From assembly GCA_046483125.1 (NCBI GenBank), contig JAWODU010000119.1:13011-77010 (forward strand): a stretch of 64,000 nucleotides of DNA, in the 5' to 3' direction. Position 1 is the first letter of the stretch. Each line of letters starts with the position of its first letter. This stretch comes from JAWODU01 sp046483125 (GTDB taxonomy: Bacteria; Verrucomicrobiota; Kiritimatiellia; UBA8416; JAWODU01). The notes under the pieces are model-generated. The model worked only from the letters and a program-made list of their open reading frames with translations, did no database searches and was not told the DNA's origin. Positions 17,346 through 26,046 of this stretch are shown piece after piece. The translations under genes were made by a program, and so were the position numbers.

Positions 17346-18593
17346 CTCCCCTCTGACCTTATCCTCCAGCTCTTCAAGCGCCTTTTCCGCTTCCGACAGC
17401 AGGTCCCTGAGAACGTCTTCTCTGCGCCCGTTTCGCACCGCCTGAAGGAAAGCACAGTACTTTTCCACCACGGCCGCGAACTCTTTGCCGCGGCCTACAG
17501 CCAGTAGTCGCAGTGTAATACTTTTGCTCTTCAGCGCCGAATCAATCCACTCCGCGTCACGCAACCCGGCTAAATCGCCGAATGCGATAAATCTGCCGGG
17601 ATCTTCAGCCAGCGGTACGCCGCCTTCTCCGGGACGCAAACGGAGTTCCGTCTTGAATTGCTCAATACCCAGCGGCGTAATGGAGCCGAGGCGGTAGACC
17701 ATACGCCGCTGACTCAGTATCCACTCGTCCCATCCATCCTCCATTTCCAGGATTTTGTCGTACCGTCCGATGTAAGAAAGCGCAATACCGGCGGTTATCT
17801 CTTGTCTGTCTGCAATGCGCTCAATCATCCCGGTAAAAAACCCTCTCTTGTCCGGAAGAGATTTAAGCCAGCCGAAAAAGACGCCGCACACGGCTTCGCC
17901 GGCGTCGCTTCCCCCCGACGCAAGTATTTCCGCCGCCGTCGGCACCAGTCCCTCCCGCCACATCCGGTAAACACGGTGCCCGTTTCGCGCTCTCAGGGCG
18001 GGATACAGGTCCTCGGCCAGGCCGTACCACAGCCAAAAGGGAATCCTGCTTCCCTGCGGTCCGCCCGGGCCCGCCTTCAAACCCTTCCGGAGCCTCATGC
18101 CGGCAATCTTCGCTTCAAGCAGTACCCTGCAAAGTGCGGCCTGGGCTTTTCTCCCGTCAACTTCGGGATAACCGTTGAGTATCAGCCTCTGGATGAACTT
18201 GCCGTTTTCGAAGGAAATCGTTCTCAGTATCCGTCCTTCCGGCATGCCCTCGGCACCTTTGCCTCCGCCGGTCTGCGTTTCCCGGGCCTGCGGCCCGCGA
18301 AGCACGATAAAGACATCACATTCCCCGCCCGTGGACAGATCCACGCCGAGTGCTTTTTCAGCTTTTGAAGCCGTTTCCTCGGCCCATGAGCCGATTTGCA
18401 TATTGTACCGGGCGTTTGTGCTTGAAACCAGGAAGCGGCCGCCGGGACTCCTGGCGACCCGAAAAGAGCGGTAAAGACCGGCGGCAGTGCTTTCGGCGGC
18501 GTCGCTTCCAGCACCGACAGACGCCCCGATAAGGATAACAAGTACCGGGAAAAGAGCGCGGCACCGCATGCCGCCTTGCGCGGGGTGAATCAT
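17307..18593 (-). CDS. Exported protein of unknown function
   Basis: I do not recognise a family. The chosen ATG at 18593 overlaps the stop of the zinc-ribbon gene (ATGA). It gives MIHPAQGGMRCRALFPVLV with a signal peptide ending near GSDAAES. The longer frame upstream would overlap the neighbouring gene by over 200 bp. The rest (about 428 aa) is soluble, with a region resembling peptidase-M1-like or DUF-type proteins of PVC bacteria (IPFWLWYGLAEDLYPALRAR), but no HExxH motif is seen. The C-terminal residues after about 415 are encoded by a heptanucleotide repeat, so the true C-terminus may vary between strains. Confidence 0.75.
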   Translation of the reverse strand: MIHPAQGGMRCRALFPVLVILIGASVGAGSDAAESTAAGLYRSFRVARSPGGRFLVSSTNARYNMQIGSWAEETASKAEKALGVDLSTGGECDVFIVLRGPQARETQTGGGKGAEGMPEGRILRTISFENGKFIQRLILNGYPEVDGRKAQAALCRVLLEAKIAGMRLRKGLKAGPGGPQGSRIPFWLWYGLAEDLYPALRARNGHRVYRMWREGLVPTAAEILASGGSDAGEAVCGVFFGWLKSLPDKRGFFTGMIERIADRQEITAGIALSYIGRYDKILEMEDGWDEWILSQRRMVYRLGSITPLGIEQFKTELRLRPGEGGVPLAEDPGRFIAFGDLAGLRDAEWIDSALKSKSITLRLLAVGRGKEFAAVVEKYCAFLQAVRNGRREDVLRDLLSEAEKALEELEDKVRGEMAEDGGRMTDDR

Positions 18594-19273
18594 TTTTCGA
18601 TCATCACCGTCAGTTTGTCGTCCGAAATTTCCATTTCGGCAACACCCGCGATCTTCTTCCATTCCTCCGTCCGGCTCACTACATCGCGAATCCTGCCTTC
18701 CGCAATGCCTTTCAGCGGCCCGGGGAGGCGCATGTGCCCTACCCACCCCTTGGCCACGAACAGTTCGCCGTTCCACGGATAACAGAGAATCTCGTAAGAC
18801 ATGTGTGCCGTCCACTTGAATTTAACAAGGGGCAGTGTGAATAGTTTTTTAACCATTCTTACCTTGCACGCTCCATTGCTGAGAGAAGCGCTGAAGCCTT
18901 CAAGGTCCATTTTTTCAGCCTTGTGCCTCAGCATTCCGTTTATGTCCTTTTCACTGAACTCGAGGCGCGCCCTCTGGCCGGTCCGCAGACGCTCAATAAC
19001 GCCTATGCCGCGGGCGACCCTGTTTTTACCGACGGCGGTGCCCTCTTCTCCCAGAGTACCCATCCTGGGCCACAGTATTATACCGATGAGACCGGCAACC
19101 AGTACAACCGCCGCCAGGACAAGCTTGCGCCAGTGTTTCTGCATCCAGCTTACTTTCTGGGTCTCGGCCAGATTCTGAGAACTCATCCTGCTCAAGTCGA
19201 GCTTGTTGCCGCACGACACACAGAAAACACGACCCAGAGGGTTTTCGGATCCGCATTTCGGACATGTAATCAT
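18590..19273 (-). CDS. Zinc-ribbon membrane protein of unknown function
   Basis: 227 residues starting MITCPKCGSENPLGRVFCVSCGNKLDL, a double CxxC zinc ribbon of the zinc-ribbon_2 type, followed by one TM segment near residues 48-68 (LVLAAVVLVAGLIGIILW) and a C-terminal extracytoplasmic domain. The function is unknown. It overlaps fmdB upstream and the exported hypothetical downstream by 4 bases each, suggesting coupled translation of a three-gene operon. Confidence 0.85.
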   Translation of the reverse strand: MITCPKCGSENPLGRVFCVSCGNKLDLSRMSSQNLAETQKVSWMQKHWRKLVLAAVVLVAGLIGIILWPRMGTLGEEGTAVGKNRVARGIGVIERLRTGQRARLEFSEKDINGMLRHKAEKMDLEGFSASLSNGACKVRMVKKLFTLPLVKFKWTAHMSYEILCYPWNGELFVAKGWVGHMRLPGPLKGIAEGRIRDVVSRTEEWKKIAGVAEMEISDDKLTVMIEK

Positions 19274-19602
19274 AATTGCACCTTTTGAGCGTCTTTCTTG
19301 CCCTTCGTTTCCCCGGTTTTTTTCTTCTGCGCCGGCTCGCTTTTTCCTCCGGATTCCTTTTTGCCGCCGTCAGCGCCGCCCGTCTTCTCCGTATCCTTCT
19401 CGGCGGCTTTCTTATAGCTCTCACTCCGATAATCCGTCTCGTAAAAGCCGGAGCCCTTGAACAGAATCCCCGCGCCTACTCCAAGAACCCGTCTCACCTT
19501 GCCCCGGCATTCGGGACAGCGCTTTCTGGGCTCATCGGTCATGCTCTGAAACAGTTCGAAACTATGGCCGCATTTCAGACATTCATATTCGTACGTAGGC
19601 AT
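19270..19602 (-). CDS. FmdB-family zinc-ribbon regulatory protein
   Basis: The family start MPTYEYECLKCGHSFELFQS fixes the start at 19602; the frame upstream is not conserved. Paired CxxC motifs (CLKC, CPEC) form a small zinc ribbon, followed by VLGVGAGILFKGSGFYETDYR, also typical of FmdB. The C-terminal 50 residues are a Lys/Glu-rich low-complexity tail. FmdB-like proteins are small and widespread, and their role is poorly defined. It is the first gene of a leftward operon and is divergent from ispA. Confidence 0.88.
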   Translation of the reverse strand: MPTYEYECLKCGHSFELFQSMTDEPRKRCPECRGKVRRVLGVGAGILFKGSGFYETDYRSESYKKAAEKDTEKTGGADGGKKESGGKSEPAQKKKTGETKGKKDAQKVQL

Positions 19603-19891
19603 ACGGGTATCCCGGAGTTGAAATTCGCACTGGAATGTACCCTGTTTTGCCCCCCCTGTCAATCCGCTTAAAAGCACGACGGGGCCGGGGGGAGCGCAAG
19701 CCACTTCCGCGGGGTTTCTGTCTGAAGCAGAGCTTGCTTGATGATCCCATGGTCGTGTACCTTGCAATGACGAAGCAAGAAGTACCCAAGCCCGGAAGAA
19801 CCCTGAACCTTGAACCCCAAGCGGATTTCAAGTCCGCCTGGCCAGGCCTCTTTATTCTTGCCCGGGACGTATTTCAGGATAAGCTCCTTTT
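19603..19891. other. Divergent intergenic region between fmdB and ispA
   Basis: No gene seen. It contains a GCGGA/TCCGC hairpin (19821-19837) overlapping a perfect 12-bp palindrome GCCTGGCCAGGC (19836-19847). Promoters for both divergent genes should lie here, but none matches consensus well enough to name. Confidence 0.5.
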
Positions 19892-20749
19892 ATGGGTTTT
19901 GATCTGGCACACTACATGGAAGAAAAACAACGCGCCGTGGATGCCGCGCTCGATCAGGTACTGCCGCCCGAAACCGAGTGGCCCGCGACTCTGCACAGGG
20001 CAATGCGCTACAGCGTGTTCAGCGGCGGCAAACGTATCCGCCCTGTACTATGTATCGCTTCATGCGCCGCGTGCGGCGGTTCATCCGCTTCCGCCATGCC
20101 GGCGGCCGCGGCGATAGAGCTGATCCACGCTTATACTCTGGTCCACGACGATCTGCCCGCCATGGATAACGACGCCGTGAGACGCGGTCGGCCTTCCTGC
20201 CACGCCGCCTTCGGCGAGGCAGACGCGATTCTCACGGGCGACGCCCTGCAGACCCTGGCGTTCGGAACACTCTCCACGGCTTCTTCCGTTCCCGTTATTC
20301 GTCTGATATCCGAACTGGCGGACGCCGCAGGGAGTACCGGCATAGCCGGCGGACAGGCCGAGGACATTTCAACTTCGACTCAGGCAATCACGGCCCGGGA
20401 AATCGAAAGAATCCACCTCAAGAAGACCGCCGCTCTTTTCCGTTGTTCGACGCGGGCCGGAGCGCTGTGCGCACGGGCTTCGGAGAAACAGATAGCGGCG
20501 CTTTCGGTATACGGGGAAAGTCTCGGACTGGCATTTCAAATAACCGACGACCTTCTCGACGCGGACACAACCGGCCCCTGCGGCGGCCTTGAAAAAGTTT
20601 CCTGTCTCAGAGTCTACGACAGGAACTTTGCGCAAGAACGCGCGGAACAAATGGGCGAAAAAGCGAGAAGAGCCATCAACGGTATTTTCGAGAAGGACAC
20701 CGAACCACTGGAAGCCCTGGCCATGTTTTCCATACGGCGGAACAGCTGA
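19892..20749 (+). CDS. ispA: Polyprenyl (farnesyl-type) diphosphate synthase
   Basis: Condenses IPP with allylic diphosphates to make farnesyl or geranylgeranyl diphosphate. The first Asp-rich motif is HDDLPAMDND near residue 88, with the short DDxxxxD spacing usual in bacterial FPP/GGPP synthases. The second is QITDDLLDAD near residue 213. The GGKRIRP motif is near residue 45. Length (285 aa) is normal. The stop overlaps the plsY start (ATGA). Exact product length cannot be read from the sequence. Confidence 0.92.
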   Translation: MGFDLAHYMEEKQRAVDAALDQVLPPETEWPATLHRAMRYSVFSGGKRIRPVLCIASCAACGGSSASAMPAAAAIELIHAYTLVHDDLPAMDNDAVRRGRPSCHAAFGEADAILTGDALQTLAFGTLSTASSVPVIRLISELADAAGSTGIAGGQAEDISTSTQAITAREIERIHLKKTAALFRCSTRAGALCARASEKQIAALSVYGESLGLAFQITDDLLDADTTGPCGGLEKVSCLRVYDRNFAQERAEQMGEKARRAINGIFEKDTEPLEALAMFSIRRNS

Positions 20750-21393
20750 TGAACAGAACATTGATATACATCTCAGCAGTTGCGGTATCCTATTTCCTGG
20801 GCGCTGTGCCCACGGGACTACTGGCTGGCCGTGCCGGGGGCGTTGATATACGCACATCCGGCAGTGGCAACATCGGAGCTACAAACGTCTTTCGCGTTCT
20901 CGGGGCCCGCTGGGGCGTAACGGTGCTGATCCTTGATATCGCCAAGGGCTTCGTTCCAGCTTTTTTCTTCCCGATTATTGTTTCGTGGCTGAGCGGCCCA
21001 GCGGAAACGGGAACGGAGTTCGGCATGTTGTGTGGTTTCATGGCGGTAATCGGTCATAACTGGCCGGTTTATCTCAAGTTCAAGGGCGGCAAGGGCGTGG
21101 CCGCAAGCCTGGGCATGCTGGCGGGCATAGCGTGGATTTCCGTCCTGTGGGGGATGGGAGTGTGGATTGTTTTCACGACGGTTACCCGTTACGTTTCAGC
21201 CGGGTCCATTGCCGCCGCGCTTACCGTCGCAGTGACCGGATGGTTCTTCCATGCAAAAGAAGGCCCGCTTCTGCCCGCTGTCTTGACTGTACTGGCGGGC
21301 ATTGTAGTATGGCGGCATAGAAAGAACATAATCAGATTGATGAACGGCACCGAAAACCGGATACACTTTTCCGGGAAAAGCCATGACAGATAA
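20749..21393 (+). CDS. plsY: Acyl-phosphate:glycerol-3-phosphate acyltransferase
   Basis: Integral membrane enzyme that adds the first acyl chain to glycerol-3-phosphate. PlsY signature segments are visible: YFLGAVPTGLLAGR near residue 14, DIRTSGSGNIGATNVFR near 33, and VYLKFKGGKGVAASLG near 108, with about five TM helices. Length (214 aa) is normal. It overlaps ispA by one base and gpsA by 11 bases, so lipid-precursor genes are transcribed together. Confidence 0.96.
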   Translation: MNRTLIYISAVAVSYFLGAVPTGLLAGRAGGVDIRTSGSGNIGATNVFRVLGARWGVTVLILDIAKGFVPAFFFPIIVSWLSGPAETGTEFGMLCGFMAVIGHNWPVYLKFKGGKGVAASLGMLAGIAWISVLWGMGVWIVFTTVTRYVSAGSIAAALTVAVTGWFFHAKEGPLLPAVLTVLAGIVVWRHRKNIIRLMNGTENRIHFSGKSHDR

Positions 21394-22375
21394 AGCAGTT
21401 GTAATCGGAGACGGCGGATGGGGCACCGCCCTGGCCCTTTTGCTGACCGGGAACGGCGCTTCGACAACCATCTGGAGCGCCTTTCCGGAACATGTCGAGG
21501 AATTCACAGAAAAGCGTGAAAATACTTTCTTTCTCCCCGGCGTGCCTCTTCCGGAAGAAATTCGCATCACGCATGACCGCCTCGAAGCCGTAGACGGCGC
21601 GAGTCTGGCGATTCTTGCCGTGCCGTCAAAGTATTTCGCTTCGGTTGCCGCCTCTTTCAAGGATATCCTTCCGGATCAATGCCGTGTTCTGACTGTAGCC
21701 AAGGGTCTGGCGCCGGAAACATTCCAGAGAATGAGCCAGGTGGCGGAACGGGCGCTCGACAAAAAGCCCGTAGCGGCGCTCTCCGGTCCCAGCCATGCAG
21801 AAGAGGTAGCCAGAAAAGTACCGACCGCGGTCGTTGCCGCGTCGCCGGACACGGAGTACTGCCGCTGGATTCAGAAACTTCTGACCAACGAAAGATTCCG
21901 GGTTTACACATCGCCGGATATCGTAGGCGTCGAATTAGGCGGCGCGCTTAAAAACGTTATCGCCCTGGCCGTGGGTATAGGCGACGGCCTGGGATTCGGC
22001 GACAACACCAGGGGCGCTTTAATTACCCGGGGCCTGGCCGAAATATCGCGGCTGGGATGCGCTCTTGGCGGGAAGCCGGAAACCTTTGCCGGCCTGAGCG
22101 GCATGGGCGATTTGATAGCCACATGCACCGGCCGCTACAGCAGAAACCGCCACGTCGGCGAACGCCTCGGCAAAGGAGAAAAGCTGGCCGACATCCAGGC
22201 CGCCATGAAACAGGTCGCAGAAGGCGTCGATAACTGCGACGCGGCTCACAGTCTTGCCGGGCGGGAGGGGCTCGAAATGCCTATAACCGACCAGGTCCAC
22301 GCGCTTCTCCGGCGCGGCGCCGATCCCCTGGACGCCGTCCGCTTGCTCATGCACAGAGAACCGAAACCGGAATAG
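21383..22375 (+). CDS. gpsA: Glycerol-3-phosphate dehydrogenase [NAD(P)+]
   Basis: Makes sn-glycerol-3-phosphate from DHAP, the substrate of PlsY encoded just upstream. The Rossmann start VVIGDGGWGTALALLL has GDGGWG in place of the usual GAGSWG. The later LSGPSHAEEVARKVPTAVV and GALKNVIALAVGIGDGLGFGDN motifs carry the catalytic Lys. Length (330 aa) is normal. It converges on yidC with a 12-bp gap that shows no clear terminator. Confidence 0.97.
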   Translation: MTDKAVVIGDGGWGTALALLLTGNGASTTIWSAFPEHVEEFTEKRENTFFLPGVPLPEEIRITHDRLEAVDGASLAILAVPSKYFASVAASFKDILPDQCRVLTVAKGLAPETFQRMSQVAERALDKKPVAALSGPSHAEEVARKVPTAVVAASPDTEYCRWIQKLLTNERFRVYTSPDIVGVELGGALKNVIALAVGIGDGLGFGDNTRGALITRGLAEISRLGCALGGKPETFAGLSGMGDLIATCTGRYSRNRHVGERLGKGEKLADIQAAMKQVAEGVDNCDAAHSLAGREGLEMPITDQVHALLRRGADPLDAVRLLMHREPKPE

Positions 22376-22387
22376 CCGGCACCAGCC

Positions 22388-24286
22388 TCAAGAGGCCGAA
22401 GCCTCGCGGCGGCGCTGAAGCAGGACCTGCGCAATCGACAGGCATTGGCTCACCGTCCAGTACAGCAGAAGCGCCGACGGCATGCTGTAAAGAACAAACA
22501 GCAGTACAACCGGCATAATGGTCATCATCTTCTGCTGTTGCGAGTCCCCGCCGGCGGTCGTCAGTTTCTGCTGCCAGTACATGGTAACGGCCATCAGAAG
22601 AGGCAATATATTCAGCGAGTCTATCAGCGGAAGTTTTTCAAACAAAGCGGTGCCGGCAAAAAGGGCCTCCGGCTCGCTCAAATCTCTTATCCACAGGAAA
22701 GAAGCAAACCTCAACTCCACCGCACTGCGCAGAACCGTAAACAGGGCGATAAATACCGGCATCTGTACAAGTATCGGCAGACACCCCGCCATCGGATTAA
22801 CACCGTGCTCTTTGTACAGAGCCATGGTCGCCCTCTGAAGTTTCTGAGGATCTCCTTTGTGTTTTTCCCGCAATGCAGTCAGTTCCGGCTGTAACTTCTG
22901 CATTTTTTTCATGCTCTCCGTGCTTTTGTGAGTCACCGGCCAGAACAGAACACGCACGATAAACGTCAGAATTATGATCGCCGCACCGTAATTGGGCATG
23001 AAGCTGTGAATTCCGTTCAACGTCCAAAGCATGATTATGCAGAGGCCCCGCCACCAGTCCCACCAGGCGTACAGCATTACCTCGTCCTGCCTTTTCCCCA
23101 GGTCCTTCAGCAGAGAATATTTCTTGGGGCCGATGTAACACTGTGCGGTTCTTTTAAAGCTTTCTCCGGGCTGAAGAAGGGCTTCGTCGAAAATCATTTC
23201 CGCCCGGACCGAATCGAGTACGGCAGAGGCCATCCAGGTGCCCCGTTTCCGAGGATCTTCCGTTTCCGGAACATTTCTCCGGGCGCTTACACGGAGCGCC
23301 GCGGCGGGCTCCGCCGCGGACATCAACTGGACAAAGAACTTGTTTTTGGCCGCAATCCAGTCCGTGGCATTCGTTCTTGTAAAACTGACAGAGTGCGGCA
23401 GAGGTTCATCGAGCCCGGGCTTGAAGCACGCGAAACCTCCGCGCTTGCCTTTCTTTCTGAATCTTTCGGCAAGGCTCGCCTTATCGTCCTTTGGACCCTT
23501 CTTGACCCAGTGGATCACGTCCCTGCCGCCCCCCGCGGGAAGAGAGTCAACGCCAAGGTAGGAGAAACGCCTGCTCTGTTTGGACTGGGTCTCTATCGTG
23601 CTCATCGGGCCCAGGCTCATGCCATAAGGAGGAACTGCCCTGGGTTCATCGCCCGTGTTCGTAAAAGTATCCGTAACAATCAGCTTGTAGCCGTTAGTGA
23701 CGATGAAGGTACGTTCAAGTTTGAATCCCCCGCTTTCTCTCACGATCATCACCATCCTGCCCGACGAATCCCTGGAAACCGTGAAATCGTTGTTCGTAGT
23801 GAAGCCGGGAAAATCCACCAGCGACAGGGCGGGCCCGGCGGAAAATTCCAGTCTCAGGGGACCGCTGTCTTCCTCCAGGCCCGCCCTGTATTCCTGAAGT
23901 TCCGCGCCCACTATTCCGCCGCCCCGCGACGAAACAGTAAACCGCGAGCGGTCCGACCCGAAAACAACCGTCTTTTCCGGCAAGCCGTGACCTTCATCCG
24001 TTAATCCATACTTCTCCTCGATAAGGTTCGATCTTTCCGGTTCCGGGTGTTCGTCTTTTTCTTTCCGCTTTTCGCCCGCGGCCCGGAGACCTCTTTCCCC
24101 CGCACCGGCCCCCGGGTCCGCGCCGAACCTTCCCGGATCTTCGGCATCTTCCCCGGTTGTTTCGACCGCCTTTTCTGCCGTTGCAGGCCGCAAAGGGGCC
24201 TGGTTTTCTCGCCCGCTGTTCCAGAACCCCCACCCCAGAAGCAGTAGAAACAGCAATACGATTATCGCTATATCAGACTTGTTCAT
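22388..24286 (-). CDS. yidC: Membrane protein insertase YidC
   Basis: Inserts and folds inner-membrane proteins. The start is placed at ATG 24286 (MNKSDIAIIVLLFLLLLG), because the upstream extension lacks conservation. Order: TM1 (about 5-23), an acidic linker, a large periplasmic beta domain (about 95-380) as in Gram-negative YidC, then the five-TM core. The core has ILTFIVRVLFWPVTHKS with the conserved groove Arg, then NPMAGCLPILVQMPVFIALF. Length 632 aa. It is the last gene of the rpmH-rnpA-yidD-yidC block. Confidence 0.97.
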   Translation of the reverse strand: MNKSDIAIIVLLFLLLLGWGFWNSGRENQAPLRPATAEKAVETTGEDAEDPGRFGADPGAGAGERGLRAAGEKRKEKDEHPEPERSNLIEEKYGLTDEGHGLPEKTVVFGSDRSRFTVSSRGGGIVGAELQEYRAGLEEDSGPLRLEFSAGPALSLVDFPGFTTNNDFTVSRDSSGRMVMIVRESGGFKLERTFIVTNGYKLIVTDTFTNTGDEPRAVPPYGMSLGPMSTIETQSKQSRRFSYLGVDSLPAGGGRDVIHWVKKGPKDDKASLAERFRKKGKRGGFACFKPGLDEPLPHSVSFTRTNATDWIAAKNKFFVQLMSAAEPAAALRVSARRNVPETEDPRKRGTWMASAVLDSVRAEMIFDEALLQPGESFKRTAQCYIGPKKYSLLKDLGKRQDEVMLYAWWDWWRGLCIIMLWTLNGIHSFMPNYGAAIIILTFIVRVLFWPVTHKSTESMKKMQKLQPELTALREKHKGDPQKLQRATMALYKEHGVNPMAGCLPILVQMPVFIALFTVLRSAVELRFASFLWIRDLSEPEALFAGTALFEKLPLIDSLNILPLLMAVTMYWQQKLTTAGGDSQQQKMMTIMPVVLLFVLYSMPSALLLYWTVSQCLSIAQVLLQRRREASAS

Positions 24287-24290
24287 GTCG

Positions 24291-24560
24291 TTAAGACCTT
24301 CTTCCTGACGGATCTGCGCCCGGCACCGGATCAAAACCTCCCGGATGCAGGGGGTGGCATTTCAGAACGCGAACAATGCCCAGTTTCAGTCCCCTCGCCG
24401 CGCCGCGCCGCCGCACGGCTTCCAGGCAATAAGCCGAACACGAAGGATAAAATCTGCAGGAATTTCCCAGAAGAGGAGAAACAAGCGACTGATACGCTCG
24501 AATCACAAGGATCAGAAGCTTTGCCGGAATGCTTGCGTTTTTCATGTCAGAAATTTCCAT
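24291..24560 (-). CDS. yidD: Membrane protein insertion efficiency factor YidD
   Basis: Small YidD/DUF37 protein with the family core [20 protein letters not shown] and [14 protein letters not shown]. Starts are possible at TTG 24575, ATG 24560 and ATG 24545. I use 24560, and 24545 is nearly as good. The gene lies between rnpA and yidC as in most bacteria. Confidence 0.95.
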   Translation of the reverse strand: MEISDMKNASIPAKLLILVIRAYQSLVSPLLGNSCRFYPSCSAYCLEAVRRRGAARGLKLGIVRVLKCHPLHPGGFDPVPGADPSGRRS

Positions 24561-24575
24561 AATCCCATGGCGCAA

Positions 24576-25007
24576 TCAACACCGCTGTTTCCCTTCGCCG
24601 GCTGTTTTGTGTTTTGCGCTCAACGCCGTTTTAAGAATTCCCTCTTTCCGGGCGAGAACCAGCAGGTCCTTTTCAACCTCCTGTCTTTTCACGCCCAGTA
24701 TCGGTTTTCTGGCGATAAGAATCACGTCGTTCGTTCCGCTGAACCTGTGCCGGTTCAGACGATAAGCTTCACGAAGAAGTCTTTTGGCCCTTACGCGGTC
24801 CACCGACCGCCGGAATGTCCGTTTTCCGGCAATCACGCCCAGCCGTCCCCGGCCTTCATCCCCGGATACACGAAGAACGATGAACCGTCCCGCCCTGCCG
24901 CCTCTCCGGCTCATCGCTCTTGAGAACACTTTCGACTCTCGAATACGCCGTGTCCGGCCAAGACGCCTGTCATGGGACGGCCCGCCTCTCGGGGACCCCT
25001 CGCGCAT
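24576..25007 (-). CDS. rnpA: Ribonuclease P protein component
   Basis: Protein subunit of RNase P, which trims tRNA 5' ends. The signature RSVDRVRAKRLLREAYR lies near residues 67-83. The N-terminus (about 25 residues of [20 protein letters not shown]) is longer than usual. The ATG at 25007 overlaps the rpmH stop (TAATG), so coupled translation is likely, but an internal start cannot be excluded. Confidence 0.95.
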   Translation of the reverse strand: MREGSPRGGPSHDRRLGRTRRIRESKVFSRAMSRRGGRAGRFIVLRVSGDEGRGRLGVIAGKRTFRRSVDRVRAKRLLREAYRLNRHRFSGTNDVILIARKPILGVKRQEVEKDLLVLARKEGILKTALSAKHKTAGEGKQRC

Positions 25008-25141
25008 TATTTGGCCACTTTCTTACGCCCTTTACGCCGCCTCCGGGCTATAATCTGCCTCCCTCCCCGGGTTGACATTCGCGCCCTGAAGCCGACCTTT
25101 CTCTTTCTCTTTACCTTGGAAGGCTGATATGTTCGTTTCAT
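25007..25141 (-). CDS. rpmH: Large ribosomal subunit protein bL34
   Basis: A 44-codon gene: the product begins [20 protein letters not shown] and ends GRKKVAK, the standard bL34 sequence. GGAGAGG lies just upstream of the ATG at 25141. The stop overlaps the rnpA start. No dnaA gene or DnaA-box cluster is found next to it, unlike in many genomes where rpmH marks the origin. Confidence 0.98.
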   Translation of the reverse strand: MKRTYQPSKVKRKRKVGFRARMSTRGGRQIIARRRRKGRKKVAK

Positions 25142-25151
25142 TTCCTCTCCA

Positions 25152-25991
25152 TTATTCGGCGGCTTTACGGAGAACAGCCTCGCTGATCGACCTGCCGTCG
25201 GTCAGAACGGGAGTTTCCCTGGGCCTCCATCCCCGCCGTTTTGCTTTGGCCACCTGATAATGGCCCTTAGTGAAAAAAAGCAATAAATCCAACTGTGAAG
25301 CAATATTGTAAAATATGTTGCCGGCCGTACGCAGCCGATCCAGCGACGCGCCCGTCTGCCCCTGCCGCACTTTTCTCTTCTCCAGGCAGGCCATGATTAA
25401 ACGGACAAACTCCGTAAAGAAACGCGAATACGTTTTTACCTGGCAAACGTCAAATCCATTTTTCAACACGGAAAACAACCGTGATTCGGTGTAGCCCGGC
25501 CTGGCCAGCCCGCGTGCTTCCGGCAGGAGGCCGAATACGTTCTCCATCATGCGCAGAAGACCTGCCTTTTTCGTCCTTGCCGTCGTCACAATCAGCATCC
25601 CGTCAGGCTTGAGTATCCTGTGGCATTCCCCTGCAAAAGCGGCATCATTGTCAAGTTTCTCGAGGAAATTCAGAACCAGTACCGTATCGAAGAGTTTGTC
25701 TTCAAACGGCAGAGCGTCATTGCTGAACTCGTGCACATTGTCTTTTACCAGCTGCCTTACAATCGGCGTTCTGGACGCATCGCCCGCAATCGAATGCCAC
25801 TGCCCGCCGTGGCGCCTCAAGTGGTAACTGGTCAAACCGTTCTCTGCGCCGATATCCAGGCACAGCTTGCCGCGCGTATTACCGAGAAAACCCAGCACCT
25901 CGTGAAGCTGAATGCGCAAAGGCAGGTTTTTCTCAAATAATTCGACTTCCCTGCCTGCATCAGGCGTCGATTCGCCAAGAGCCTCGTTCAT
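25152..25991 (-). CDS. Class I SAM-dependent methyltransferase
   Basis: 279 residues with a Rossmann methyltransferase core. Motif I is [16 protein letters not shown] near residue 44, followed by [11 protein letters not shown], and motif IV/post-region is [20 protein letters not shown] near 95, then [17 protein letters not shown]. It resembles UbiE/SAM-dependent methyltransferases of small molecules or lipids, and the substrate is unknown. It is the first gene after the promoter at 26019-26046 and lies 10 bp before rpmH, so it is probably cotranscribed with rpmH-rnpA-yidD-yidC. Confidence 0.85.
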   Translation of the reverse strand: MNEALGESTPDAGREVELFEKNLPLRIQLHEVLGFLGNTRGKLCLDIGAENGLTSYHLRRHGGQWHSIAGDASRTPIVRQLVKDNVHEFSNDALPFEDKLFDTVLVLNFLEKLDNDAAFAGECHRILKPDGMLIVTTARTKKAGLLRMMENVFGLLPEARGLARPGYTESRLFSVLKNGFDVCQVKTYSRFFTEFVRLIMACLEKRKVRQGQTGASLDRLRTAGNIFYNIASQLDLLLFFTKGHYQVAKAKRRGWRPRETPVLTDGRSISEAVLRKAAE

Positions 25992-26018
25992 CCATTTTCC
26001 TCACAGTTATCGCGGTGC

Positions 26019-26046
26019 ATTATATCCGCGCGCAAGCGCGGGTCAA
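26019..26046 (-). promoter_or_regulatory. Near-consensus sigma70-type promoter of the methyltransferase-rpmH-yidC operon
   Basis: On the minus strand TTGACC (26046-26041) and TATAAT (26024-26019) are separated by 16 bp. The spacer is almost entirely a GC palindrome CCGCGC-GCAA-GCGCGG (26026-26041). The -35 overlaps the region just past the pyrC stop. The methyltransferase ATG follows 28 bp after the -10, with GAGGAAA as ribosome-binding site. The match is strong, and transcription from it is inferred. Confidence 0.75.

Noticed and set aside
24781..25141. A replication origin at rpmH
   Set aside because: No dnaA gene and no cluster of DnaA boxes (TTATCCACA-like) was seen around it.
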